This document shows, in pieces, positions 1-6,483 of a stretch of 64,000 nt of DNA. The DNA comes from Chryseobacterium soldanellicola. GTDB lineage: Bacteria > Bacteroidota > Bacteroidia > Flavobacteriales > Weeksellaceae. The DNA is taken from positions 806,001-870,000 of the forward strand of contig NZ_FNKL01000001.1 of the NCBI RefSeq assembly GCF_900100115.1, given 5' to 3'. The notes below the pieces were generated by a model. That model did no database searches. It saw nothing but the letters and a program-made list of their open reading frames with translations, and was not told the DNA's origin. Position numbers and translations under genes: made by a program. How positions within the stretch are numbered: the stretch's first letter is position 1; the number at the start of each line of letters is the position of its first letter.

Positions 1-6
1 TTAACG

Positions 7-14
7 TAATTTTG
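7..14 (+). promoter_or_regulatory. candidate -7 box for ansA
   Basis: The octamer TAATTTTG matches the Bacteroidetes -7 consensus TAnnTTTG and lies 45 nt before the asparaginase start codon. The matching -33 TTG would fall before the start of the window, so only half of the promoter can be seen. Confidence 0.4.
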
Positions 15-58
15 AGGAATGAACCTGAAACAGGGGCGAAATTCTAATAAAGAACTAC

Positions 59-1075
59 ATGAAACGAAAAGTCCTGCTCATCTACACCGGAGGAACCATC
101 GGTATGGAAAAAGATTATGAAACCGGAAGCCTTCGTGCATTTGATTTTGGAAATATTTTTGAAAAAATGCCTGAAATGAAGCTGATGGAATGTGAAGTTT
201 TCGTGCATCCTTTTGCAAAACCGCTGGACTCTTCGGATATGGGACCGGAAGAATGGAAAATTATCGCCAATTATATCCTTAAAAACTACGACGAGTACGA
301 TGGATTTCTGATCCTTCACGGAACTGATACCATGTCTTATTCGGCTTCTGCATTGAGTTTCATGTTAAAAGGGTTGAAAAAACCAGTGATCTTTACCGGT
401 TCTCAGCTTCCGATCGGTGATTTAAGGACTGATGCCAAGGAAAATCTTCTGACAAGCTTATATTACGCGAGTTTTTATGAAAATGATGAAGCTGTGATTC
501 AGGAGGTTGCGATTTATTTTGAGTATAAATTATTAAGAGGAAACAGGACGTTGAAATATTCTGCGGAGTATTTTGATGCCTATTCCAGTCCGAATTACCC
601 TATTTTGGGGCAATCGGGGGTGCATTTGAATATTATTAAAGACAATTTGTACCGTTGTGATCCTGATGTGGCATTTCATGTAGATGAAAATATTTCCGAA
701 GATGTTTTATTTTGGCGAATTTTTCCAGGTATGAAACTGCATCATTTTAAAGAAATCCCGAAAATGAAGGTGTTAATTCTTCAGGTTTTTGGTTCGGGAA
801 CTATTTTCAGCAGTGAAAAAACACAGGAAACATTGCAGGAAATCAGAAATAACGGAACTGAAATTGTAGTCGTAAGTCAGTGTATTTCAGGCGGGATCTC
901 GTTCGGAAAGTATGAAAACAGTAATATTTTCTCAAGAATCGGAGCCATCAGCGGAAAAGATATGACCGCCGAAAGTGCGATTACAAAAGCCATGCACCTG
1001 ATCGACAATCCTAATTACAAAGGAAGTTTCGCAGATAATTTCTCGAAAAGCCTTTGTGGAGAAATTACCGACTAA
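59..1075 (+). CDS. ansA: L-asparaginase, type I (cytoplasmic)
   Basis: This 338-residue protein hydrolyses L-asparagine to aspartate and ammonia. Both catalytic threonine regions are visible: TGGTIG at residues 10-15 and HGTDTM at 87-92, with the family lysine region TDAKEN about 35 residues later. The length suits the AnsA/type I branch. There is no signal peptide, which argues for a cytoplasmic enzyme rather than periplasmic AnsB. The ATG is preceded by a short AT-rich leader and a -7 box at 7-14. The next gene downstream is a tRNA with its own promoter, so the gene is probably monocistronic. Family assignment is firm; the subtype rests on length and the missing leader peptide. Confidence 0.95.
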   Translation: MKRKVLLIYTGGTIGMEKDYETGSLRAFDFGNIFEKMPEMKLMECEVFVHPFAKPLDSSDMGPEEWKIIANYILKNYDEYDGFLILHGTDTMSYSASALSFMLKGLKKPVIFTGSQLPIGDLRTDAKENLLTSLYYASFYENDEAVIQEVAIYFEYKLLRGNRTLKYSAEYFDAYSSPNYPILGQSGVHLNIIKDNLYRCDPDVAFHVDENISEDVLFWRIFPGMKLHHFKEIPKMKVLILQVFGSGTIFSSEKTQETLQEIRNNGTEIVVVSQCISGGISFGKYENSNIFSRIGAISGKDMTAESAITKAMHLIDNPNYKGSFADNFSKSLCGEITD

Positions 1076-1088
1076 TTTTGATTAAGAA

Positions 1089-1119
1089 TTTGTTAATTCA
1101 ATAAAATAGCCTATTTTTG
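1089..1119 (+). promoter_or_regulatory. promoter of tRNA-Ser
   Basis: TTTG at 1089-1092 is followed after exactly 19 nt by TATTTTTG at 1112-1119. This is a full match to the Bacteroidetes sigma-ABfr promoter (TTG, N19, TAnnTTTG). The predicted start point is about 6 nt downstream, just before the mature tRNA 5' end at 1131. Confidence 0.8.
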
Positions 1120-1130
1120 CAGTCTGAAAA

Positions 1131-1217
1131 AGAAAGGTGTCCGAGTGGTTGAAGGAGCTACCCTGGAAAGGTAGTATACGGGTAACTGTATCGAGGGTTC
1201 GAATCCCTTCCTTTCTG
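1131..1217 (+). tRNA. tRNA-Ser (anticodon GGA)
   Basis: The cloverleaf closes cleanly. The 7-bp acceptor AGAAAGG pairs with CCTTTCT, followed by discriminator G at 1217. The anticodon stem CTACC/GGTAG holds the loop CTGGAAA, giving anticodon GGA. A long variable arm, as expected for serine, precedes a T arm with the TTCGAAT loop. The 3' CCA is not encoded: the genome reads CAA after the discriminator. The gene has its own consensus promoter and is followed 6 nt later by an intrinsic terminator. Confidence 0.97.
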
Positions 1218-1223
1218 CAAATG

Positions 1224-1252
1224 AAAAGCCAGATCAAATTGATCTGGCTTTT
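1224..1252 (+). terminator. intrinsic terminator after tRNA-Ser
   Basis: The arms AAAAGCCAGATCAA (1224-1237) and TTGATCTGGCTTTT (1239-1252) form a perfect 14-bp hairpin ending in a T run. The A run on the left could let it work on the minus strand too. Confidence 0.85.
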
Positions 1253-1350
1253 CTGTTTGAAAATACTAACTAACAAATTTTCAAACCCTATAATCTAGTT
1301 ATGAATGTATGGTGCCGTTTTGACTGCCGTTGATAGAACAACTTCTACCC

Positions 1351-1458
1351 TAGCCCCGATTGGAGCATTTGTCTGAGCTCATTTTCTGTTTTGGGCGGCG
1401 GCGAAGCCGCCGCCCAAAACAGAAAATAGCGAGTGCGGAAAGCGGGATCAAGCTCCTT
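1351..1458. repeat. structured intergenic element, possibly a flavobacterial repeat or RNA
   Basis: The stretch begins TAGCCCCGATTGGAGC and ends with GCGGAAAGCGGGATC followed by AAGCTCCTT. The two ends are complementary in part: GGAGC at the left pairs with GCTCC at the right, and CCCCG-like and CGGGA-like blocks face each other. From memory, the two conserved ends resemble an intergenic element dispersed in Flavobacterium genomes, and possibly the Rfam motif Flavo-1; neither could be checked here. The middle carries a perfect 22-bp inverted repeat (1381-1402 with 1406-1427, loop GAA) that is G+C-rich compared with its surroundings. It lies between tRNA-Ser and the convergent unknown gene ending at 1462, where it could also act as a terminator. 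Confidence 0.55.
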
Positions 1459-1461
1459 ATT

Positions 1462-2166
1462 TTAATTACAAATCGTAAGAAAACTATGACTTTTTATATG
1501 GAATTTCATTTTTGCTTCTGATTTTAAAGTGCTGAAAATACTGTATTCAAATGCTTCGACTGCCTTCAGTTTTTGGTCAATAAAATCCGCAATTCTTACC
1601 ATAGAAAAATGGAAATTTCTGTACAATGAAATATCAACCGTGGAGCCGTAACAAGGCAGATAAGCTCTTAAAAAAGCCAGTGTTTTCTGGTGCTGATCGT
1701 AATCTAAGCAATAGCCGGTCTGTTCTTTTGCGGTGATAATTTCGTAATTATTGATGTAATCCTGAACGTTTTGTTTTTCCTTCTCCAAATTGTTTTTCTG
1801 GAAATATTTATTGATTTTGTCCAAAATATGTTGAGAATATTCCATCATCGTGATGGTTTTCCACTCGGAAACATTGTTGATTCCTGCTTTTAAAGATTTG
1901 GTTTGTTTGCCGTTCTCATAATCGACGCAAAAAGAGATTCCAAAGTTATCAAAATAAGGAAAAAAGCAGTTTTTAACCTTCATAACGGCATCGGTCTGAA
2001 GTTTGTTTTCAGAAAAATTATAACTCAGATAAGGTTTATATAATTCGGCAAGACTTTTTAAAAAATCGATCTCGCTCGTAATATGATAATGCTCAAACCA
2101 TTTTTCAAGATTGTCGAAATAATCTTTCTCGAAATCCCTGAAACTTAAATAAAACGGTAATTCCAT
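1462..2166 (-). CDS. hypothetical protein, 234 residues
   Basis: I do not recognise this protein. It is rich in aromatic residues and mixed charge and has no signal peptide or membrane segment, so it is probably cytoplasmic. I chose the ATG at 2166 (MELPFYLSF); reading further upstream needs a TTG at 2190. A lysine-rich helical stretch around residues 115-140 (DKINKYFQKNNLEKEKQN) looks able to form a coiled coil. The gene stands alone between the structured element at 1351-1458 and the RHS toxin remnant, in a patch that looks accessory. A regulator of mobile elements such as RteC was considered, but no specific motif supports it. Confidence 0.6.
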   Translation of the reverse strand: MELPFYLSFRDFEKDYFDNLEKWFEHYHITSEIDFLKSLAELYKPYLSYNFSENKLQTDAVMKVKNCFFPYFDNFGISFCVDYENGKQTKSLKAGINNVSEWKTITMMEYSQHILDKINKYFQKNNLEKEKQNVQDYINNYEIITAKEQTGYCLDYDQHQKTLAFLRAYLPCYGSTVDISLYRNFHFSMVRIADFIDQKLKAVEAFEYSIFSTLKSEAKMKFHIKSHSFLTICN

Positions 2167-2271
2167 AGCTCTGTAATTTTGATAGAACAAAGCTAATGGC
2201 GTAATGCGACAAAACTTGACGTGTTATTTTTTATTGGAAAAAGATTCAAATCGATAACATTGCTGTTTTAT

Positions 2272-2299
2272 AAAACAAAAACCACCGCAATGCAGTGGT
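2272..2299 (-). terminator. terminator of the candidate immunity gene
   Basis: ACCAC...GTGGT (2281-2299), with an inner GCA/TGC pairing and one mismatch, is followed on the minus strand by a T-rich run opposite the A run at 2272-2280. It lies 50 nt after the stop of the gene ending at 2349. Confidence 0.6.
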
Positions 2300-2348
2300 C
2301 TATTGTATTATTTTACATTAAAAAGTTGTACGTTTTCTTTATAATGCA

Positions 2349-2798
2349 TTAAATCCCTGAATACCTTTCTGTTAATAATTTCCACTTTTCTTCTTTACAA
2401 GAATATTCGAAGATTACTGTAGCTCCTCCATTATTAATAAATTGATAGTTATTATTTTTATAATAAATATTAAGGTCTATTATTTTAATAATTAATTTAT
2501 TCTTATTCATTACCGGTATGATTTTCCAAGCATTGATTCCTTTTTTTAATAGATTCTGATTCTTTTTATTATAAACTTCTATAGATTTAAAATAAGAATT
2601 CAACAAAAAATGACTAGTAATATATTTAGAATTATCAGAAGTAATTAAATAACATGACTTATTTTTCAAATCACTTTCATTATGATTTTTATTTATAATT
2701 ATAGCCGAATCTAACAATCTTTTATAATCATCAATTTTAACTTGACTATGGAATAAAATCGTAAAATAAGAAAATGCAATTACTAATATTTTTTTCAT
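2349..2798 (-). CDS. hypothetical secreted protein, candidate immunity partner of the JAB toxin
   Basis: This 149-residue protein starts with a plausible signal peptide (MKKILVIAFSYFTILFHSQ) and continues as a lysine- and asparagine-rich domain ending in ERYSGI. Its start codon lies 6 nt after the stop of the JAB-domain reading frame, so the two would be co-transcribed. A small gene directly behind an RHS toxin tip is, by analogy with polymorphic toxin loci, usually the immunity gene. That role is inferred from position only. The alternating hydrophobic pattern of the C-terminal half would fit an NTF2-like or cystatin-like fold, but no motif proves it. The gene is very AT-rich, more so than the neighbouring housekeeping genes. 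Confidence 0.6.
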   Translation of the reverse strand: MKKILVIAFSYFTILFHSQVKIDDYKRLLDSAIIINKNHNESDLKNKSCYLITSDNSKYITSHFLLNSYFKSIEVYNKKNQNLLKKGINAWKIIPVMNKNKLIIKIIDLNIYYKNNNYQFINNGGATVIFEYSCKEEKWKLLTERYSGI

Positions 2799-2804
2799 AA
2801 TTTA

Positions 2805-3470
2805 TTATTTTTTAAATTCAACAAATCTTTTTTGAGGAATTGTAGCGGTGACACCTGATTTATTAAAAATATATACTGTTCCATCGCTTCTTGAAAAAAC
2901 ATAATTTGTACCTTTAGCATTAGAAATATCGTAAGCAGAAGGAGCTTTTCCCCAACTATCAATTGTACTTGTTCCTCCAAGTTGCGTTCCCCCAGAAGCA
3001 CCTGAGCCTTGTACAATTTGACCACTCGGATGGCTGTGAAAGGTTTTATCTGAATTTCTAACATCTGGATGTATAATAGAGGCTTCAGAATCTGTTTGGG
3101 GGTTTCCTACAGGTCCTGCTGGCGATTCCGTAACTTTTCCGTCACGAATAATTCCTCCATATTCTCGATTATTTGCATCTGAAGTACCGCCATTACCTGT
3201 ATCTTTACTAACAATGTCAACCATAGATTGACGTGTTTCTTGGCTACCTTCGATCTCCGAACTATTCTCATAGGCAATATTATTGGACTCAAAGGCTGCT
3301 GTATTTCCTGAATTTGCTTTTATAAACTTTTCAGTTTCTTTAGCTTCAGATTTACTTATACCTGCTGAAGTTGCTCCATTATCAAATGATGTTTGTGTAG
3401 TTTTAATTACGTAAACCTTTCCGTCATTTTTCCCATCATTACCTATATTTTTCCCATCTTCTAAAATCAC
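2805..3470 (-). CDS. JAB/JAMM-domain toxin tip of an RHS protein, frameshifted from its carrier
   Basis: The 221 residues carry a JAMM metallopeptidase signature: Glu103 (REYGG), then HSHPSG at 145-150, then SAYD at 178-181. This matches the E...HxHPxG...SxxD zinc-binding pattern of the JAB toxin domains described in polymorphic toxins. The linker (residues 5-60) is glycine-, asparagine- and serine-rich, as is usual between an RHS core and its tip. The frame begins with a GTG, with a TAG two codons upstream, and overlaps the RHS core frame (3439-3942) by 32 nt in a different phase. The two were probably one gene. One extra T in the run seen as AAAA at 3463-3466 on the plus strand, or loss of two, would explain the break. 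As it stands the toxin would need independent initiation. All JAMM residues are intact. Confidence 0.7.
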   Translation of the reverse strand: MILEDGKNIGNDGKNDGKVYVIKTTQTSFDNGATSAGISKSEAKETEKFIKANSGNTAAFESNNIAYENSSEIEGSQETRQSMVDIVSKDTGNGGTSDANNREYGGIIRDGKVTESPAGPVGNPQTDSEASIIHPDVRNSDKTFHSHPSGQIVQGSGASGGTQLGGTSTIDSWGKAPSAYDISNAKGTNYVFSRSDGTVYIFNKSGVTATIPQKRFVEFKK

Positions 3471-3942
3471 CTTCTAATCTTCCATCTGGATCTATAAATC
3501 TTAGAGGATTATCATAAGCATAGCGATATGGACTCCATCTGCTGTCTTTCTCTGCGAGCGGATCAATCACACCCCATCTTCCTAAATCCGGCATATAAAA
3601 ACGTGCTCCATAATCATACATGCCTGTTTCCTGCAATTCTTTACCGTTGTACTTATAATTGTATTTAGGATTTCCTGTTAAAACATTATATCCTTCATGT
3701 TTTAACCCAAACGGATAATAATTGTTTTCTTCAATGATCTCTGTTCCGGAAGCACTTTTTGTATAGCTCAAGCGTACGTTTCCTAAGTGATCTACATAAT
3801 TGTAAATATACTTATTTTGCTGGAAATCATAATAGCCTTCTGCAGTCGGCACAAACTGCAATTCTGTTCCCGCAATTTGACCTGTATATATTGAAAACCA
3901 TCTAAATAATGAGTAAGAATAAGAGTTTTTCATAGGATTCAA
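3439..3942 (-). pseudogene. RHS repeat-associated core domain, 5'-truncated and frameshifted
   Basis: About 165 residues of the conserved C-terminal RHS core are readable. They include DHLGNVR at 51-57, YDYGARFYMPDLGRW at 109-123 and the boundary motif DNPLRFIDPDG at 144-154. Complete RHS toxins usually exceed 1000 residues, so the shell-forming N-terminal part is missing. The reading frame stops 13 codons after DPDG, in a different phase from the JAB tip that should follow. Its 5' end abuts the 3' end of the TPR/AraC gene, where a 12-bp direct repeat marks the join. I read it as the leftover 3' end of an RHS gene after deletion. Confidence 0.8.
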
Positions 3943-3972
3943 ATTATATCCGAATGTTAAATAGGATTCAAA
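3932..3972. repeat. 12-bp direct repeat at the RHS/regulator junction
   Basis: ATAGGATTCAAA occurs at 3932-3943 and again at 3961-3972, 29 bp apart. One copy lies in the last codons of the regulator gene and the other at the truncated 5' edge of the RHS remnant. Short direct repeats at such a join fit an illegitimate recombination or slippage event. Confidence 0.6.
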
Positions 3973-5678
3973 GTAGAAAAGCCCCCTTTTCCGTCCAATT
4001 CCTGTTTTCTTTTTCTGATAAAATCTGTCGGACGGATTCCATTAATTTCGTAAAATAAATCAGAAAAATTCTGTCGGGAAGCAATTCCGCATTCTTTGGC
4101 AAGGGTTTCGATCCCGTATTTGAGGTATTCTTTATTTTCAAAAAGTAAAACGGTGATGTAATTGATCCTTAACTCGCTCAGGTATTTATTGAAATTCATT
4201 CCCTTGTATTCATTAATTACCTGCGACAAATAATTGGAATTGGTCCCTAACTGATTCGCTAACTTATTGATGGTAAGTCCTTTTTGGGTAAATTCTTTTT
4301 TTCCTTCAAATATTTTTAGTTTTCGTAGTAATTCTTCAACTTTATTTTCGTCGAGACTTGTTTTCTTTTCTTCAGGATTCGGAAAAGGTTTTTCCAGTAA
4401 TTTGTCCTGTTGTAATGTAAATTTCTCTTCCAGTAAAATATACTTCTGCTGAATATCTTTCTCTCTTTTATATCTTATAATTAATAAAATAATTAAACCA
4501 ACCGCAAAAATTGCTAAGCTGATGATAATAAAACTTCCCCATGAGTTGGCGCGCTCCAATTTATTTTTTTCATCTAAAAGAGTTTTTGTGTCATATTCTT
4601 TATGGATTTTTGGTGACAAATAAATGAAATCTTTCGAAATAATACTGTCTGCCTTTAAAAGTTGACTTGTATAATATAGCTGTAAAGTCTGATCTTTTTC
4701 ATTTTTATAATGATTGATTAGAATTTCGTAGTTTTCTCTTAATTCCGGAAGAATAAATTGATGCTTTTGAAATATGGAATCTACTTTTTTAAAGTAATTA
4801 ATTGATTCTGAATAATTTTTTAAACTTCGGAAACTTTTACCTAAATAAAAGTAATCCACAGAAAGCCAGGCAAAATCATCGCTGTTTTTTATAGGATTTA
4901 CAGAAAGGTTTAAATTTTCTATTGCTAATGAAAATTGATTCTTTTTATACTCAGAAATACCTTTTGATAATAAAAAATATCCTTTTTCCTGCGCAAAATC
5001 AGTATCATTTCCCGCTTCTTTCAACCCTGTCTGGATGGCAGAATTGGCTTGGTTTAATTTTCCTAAATTCTGATAGCAAATAATCAATTGGCGCAAACTG
5101 TTAAGATATCCTTTTTTATTATTATAAATCTCGTTTGGATGCAGGTTTGCCTTTGTTTTGGCTTCATAATATGAAATACATTGCTTAAATAATTCCGCCG
5201 CTTCCTGATAATATCCCAAATAACTTTTTACGACTCCGATATGGTATAAGTTTTGGTATCTCAGGAAATCATTTTTGGTATTTTTGGAAAATTCATAGGC
5301 ATTAAGATACTCATTTAAAGCCAGTTGATATCTTTTAAAATGATAATAATAAACAACACCTTTTTCCAGATAAGCGGTACTTATCAGATCATTCACTGAA
5401 GATTGCCTGGCAGCCCAGATTGCACTGTCGGCATAGGTAAGCTTTAATTCTTTTGGCGAATAGAAAACTCCATCCTTATAACCCTGAACCAGCTTTTCAA
5501 AGTTTTTTTCCTTTTTTGCCTTATTAATATATGCCTGAATATAGGGAAAAGCTTTGGAGTTATTCTCTTCAAAGTTTTCATATTTTGATCTTAATTTATA
5601 GTATTCGCTATAGTTTTCTTGAGATAAGAAAAGTTTAAAAAATACTAGAAATAGAAGTATTGATAGTTTTTTAATCAC
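3957..5678 (-). CDS. membrane-anchored TPR protein with C-terminal AraC-type DNA-binding domain
   Basis: This 573-residue one-component regulator has a signal-anchor-like N-terminus (residues 1-19), helical TPR-type repeats from about 35 to 345, and one transmembrane helix at about 381-402. A short coiled stretch then leads to a double-HTH AraC domain at about 467-558, with the family ending GIRPTDFIRKRK. By topology the repeats would be periplasmic and the HTH cytoplasmic. The gene diverges from the small lipoprotein at 5958 across 279 bp holding three inverted repeats, so that lipoprotein is a reasonable target. The AraC ending differs from the LuxR-like endings of the two other TPR regulators at 16277 and 20230. 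Architecture is clear; ligand and regulon are unknown. Confidence 0.85.
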   Translation of the reverse strand: MIKKLSILLFLVFFKLFLSQENYSEYYKLRSKYENFEENNSKAFPYIQAYINKAKKEKNFEKLVQGYKDGVFYSPKELKLTYADSAIWAARQSSVNDLISTAYLEKGVVYYYHFKRYQLALNEYLNAYEFSKNTKNDFLRYQNLYHIGVVKSYLGYYQEAAELFKQCISYYEAKTKANLHPNEIYNNKKGYLNSLRQLIICYQNLGKLNQANSAIQTGLKEAGNDTDFAQEKGYFLLSKGISEYKKNQFSLAIENLNLSVNPIKNSDDFAWLSVDYFYLGKSFRSLKNYSESINYFKKVDSIFQKHQFILPELRENYEILINHYKNEKDQTLQLYYTSQLLKADSIISKDFIYLSPKIHKEYDTKTLLDEKNKLERANSWGSFIIISLAIFAVGLIILLIIRYKREKDIQQKYILLEEKFTLQQDKLLEKPFPNPEEKKTSLDENKVEELLRKLKIFEGKKEFTQKGLTINKLANQLGTNSNYLSQVINEYKGMNFNKYLSELRINYITVLLFENKEYLKYGIETLAKECGIASRQNFSDLFYEINGIRPTDFIRKRKQELDGKGGFSTLNPI

Positions 5679-5737
5679 TTTAAGCAGTTATCGGGTACAA
5701 GTTTAGTATCAAAAGTACAGAAAATCCTTTAATTTTT

Positions 5738-5842
5738 ATCAACAATTGATGAATTAAAACGAACATTTATAAAGTTTTATATTTTAATCATAATATATTG
5801 ATTATCAATGATTTAAAATTGTCCTAATTTATGAATTAGGAC
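5738..5842. promoter_or_regulatory. cluster of inverted repeats between divergent genes
   Basis: Three palindromes lie in the divergent intergenic region. ATCAA-CAA-TTGAT is at 5738-5750, TTGAT-T-ATCAA at 5798-5808, and the perfect hairpin GTCCTAATT-TATG-AATTAGGAC at 5821-5842. The first two use the same half-site in opposite orders, 60 bp apart. They are candidate operators for the TPR/AraC regulator or its target. Confidence 0.4.
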
Positions 5843-5957
5843 GTCTTAATTGCCGAATAGAGACAACAACTTCTTTTTTTTATCATACTTTGATGATAAT
5901 TTCGAACTCAGAATTCTAAACAAAACCTGGCCGGGATAACCTTAACCTCATGATTTT

Positions 5958-6203
5958 ATGAAAAAGATTATCTCATTTAAGATACCGATTTTATTAGCAC
6001 TAGTGCTTGTTGCAGGCAATTTACAATCTTGCAGACAAGATGATGAAAATGATACATCAACATATGAAGAAAATATTTTTAACAAAAACAATGAAATAGA
6101 AGAAAATAATCAATCTACCGCTAGAGATTCTGCAGATGCACCTGCAGGTGGGTATGATGATCCGCCAGTGAAAAACGGCACGCATTGGAAAACACAAAAA
6201 TGA
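5958..6203 (+). CDS. small lipoprotein
   Basis: This 81-residue protein has a lipoprotein signal ending in LQSC, with Cys25 predicted as the lipidated residue. An acidic, asparagine-rich low-complexity region follows. The end, DDPPVKNGTHWK, looks like a short conserved C-terminal motif that I associate with multi-copy small Chryseobacterium lipoproteins. It is probably attached to the outer or inner membrane. It is transcribed away from the TPR/AraC regulator and followed by a strong terminator at 6262-6300, so it forms a single-gene unit. The function is unknown. Confidence 0.75.
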   Translation: MKKIISFKIPILLALVLVAGNLQSCRQDDENDTSTYEENIFNKNNEIEENNQSTARDSADAPAGGYDDPPVKNGTHWKTQK

Positions 6204-6261
6204 AGTAAATAAAATATAAATACAATGCTGCCAAACCGACCAAATCTCAATAATTATAGCG

Positions 6262-6300
6262 CCATCCTTTTTTAATCCTAGTTACTGAAGGATGGTTTTT
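6262..6300 (+). terminator. terminator of the small lipoprotein gene
   Basis: CCATCCTT (6262-6269) pairs with AAGGATGG (6288-6295), followed by five T residues. Confidence 0.8.
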
Positions 6301-6366
6301 AAAAAAGAAACTAATAACCATGCAGACATATAATTTAGTTGCTATCATTTCTTGCAAGTAAATTGC

Positions 6367-6392
6367 AAAAGGTTCATTAATTTGAACCTTTT
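6367..6392. terminator. hairpin with flanking A and T runs
   Basis: AAAAGGTTCA (6367-6376) and TGAACCTTTT (6383-6392) form a perfect 10-bp stem with a 6-nt loop, in the gap between the convergent lipoprotein and efflux operons. It could terminate either strand. Confidence 0.6.
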
Positions 6393-6423
6393 TATTTCAA
6401 ATATTTTCAGTCATATATAATCG

Positions 6424-6457
6424 AAAAGAGACTGTCCTATTGCAGGCAGCCTCTTTT
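6424..6457. terminator. terminator of the RND efflux operon
   Basis: AAAAGAG (6424-6430) pairs with CTCTTTT (6451-6457), with further CTG/CAG pairing inside. It lies 27 nt after the last gene of the minus-strand efflux operon. Confidence 0.6.
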
Positions 6458-6483
6458 CTTTTTAAAACATTAAGGATTTATAA

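Noticed and set aside
1082..1276. Minus-strand frame over tRNA-Ser
   Set aside because: It is the antisense of the tRNA and its terminator.
3439..3470. Programmed ribosomal frameshift joining RHS core and toxin
   Set aside because: The toxin lies in the +1 phase and no slippery heptamer or supporting structure is visible, so mutation is more likely.
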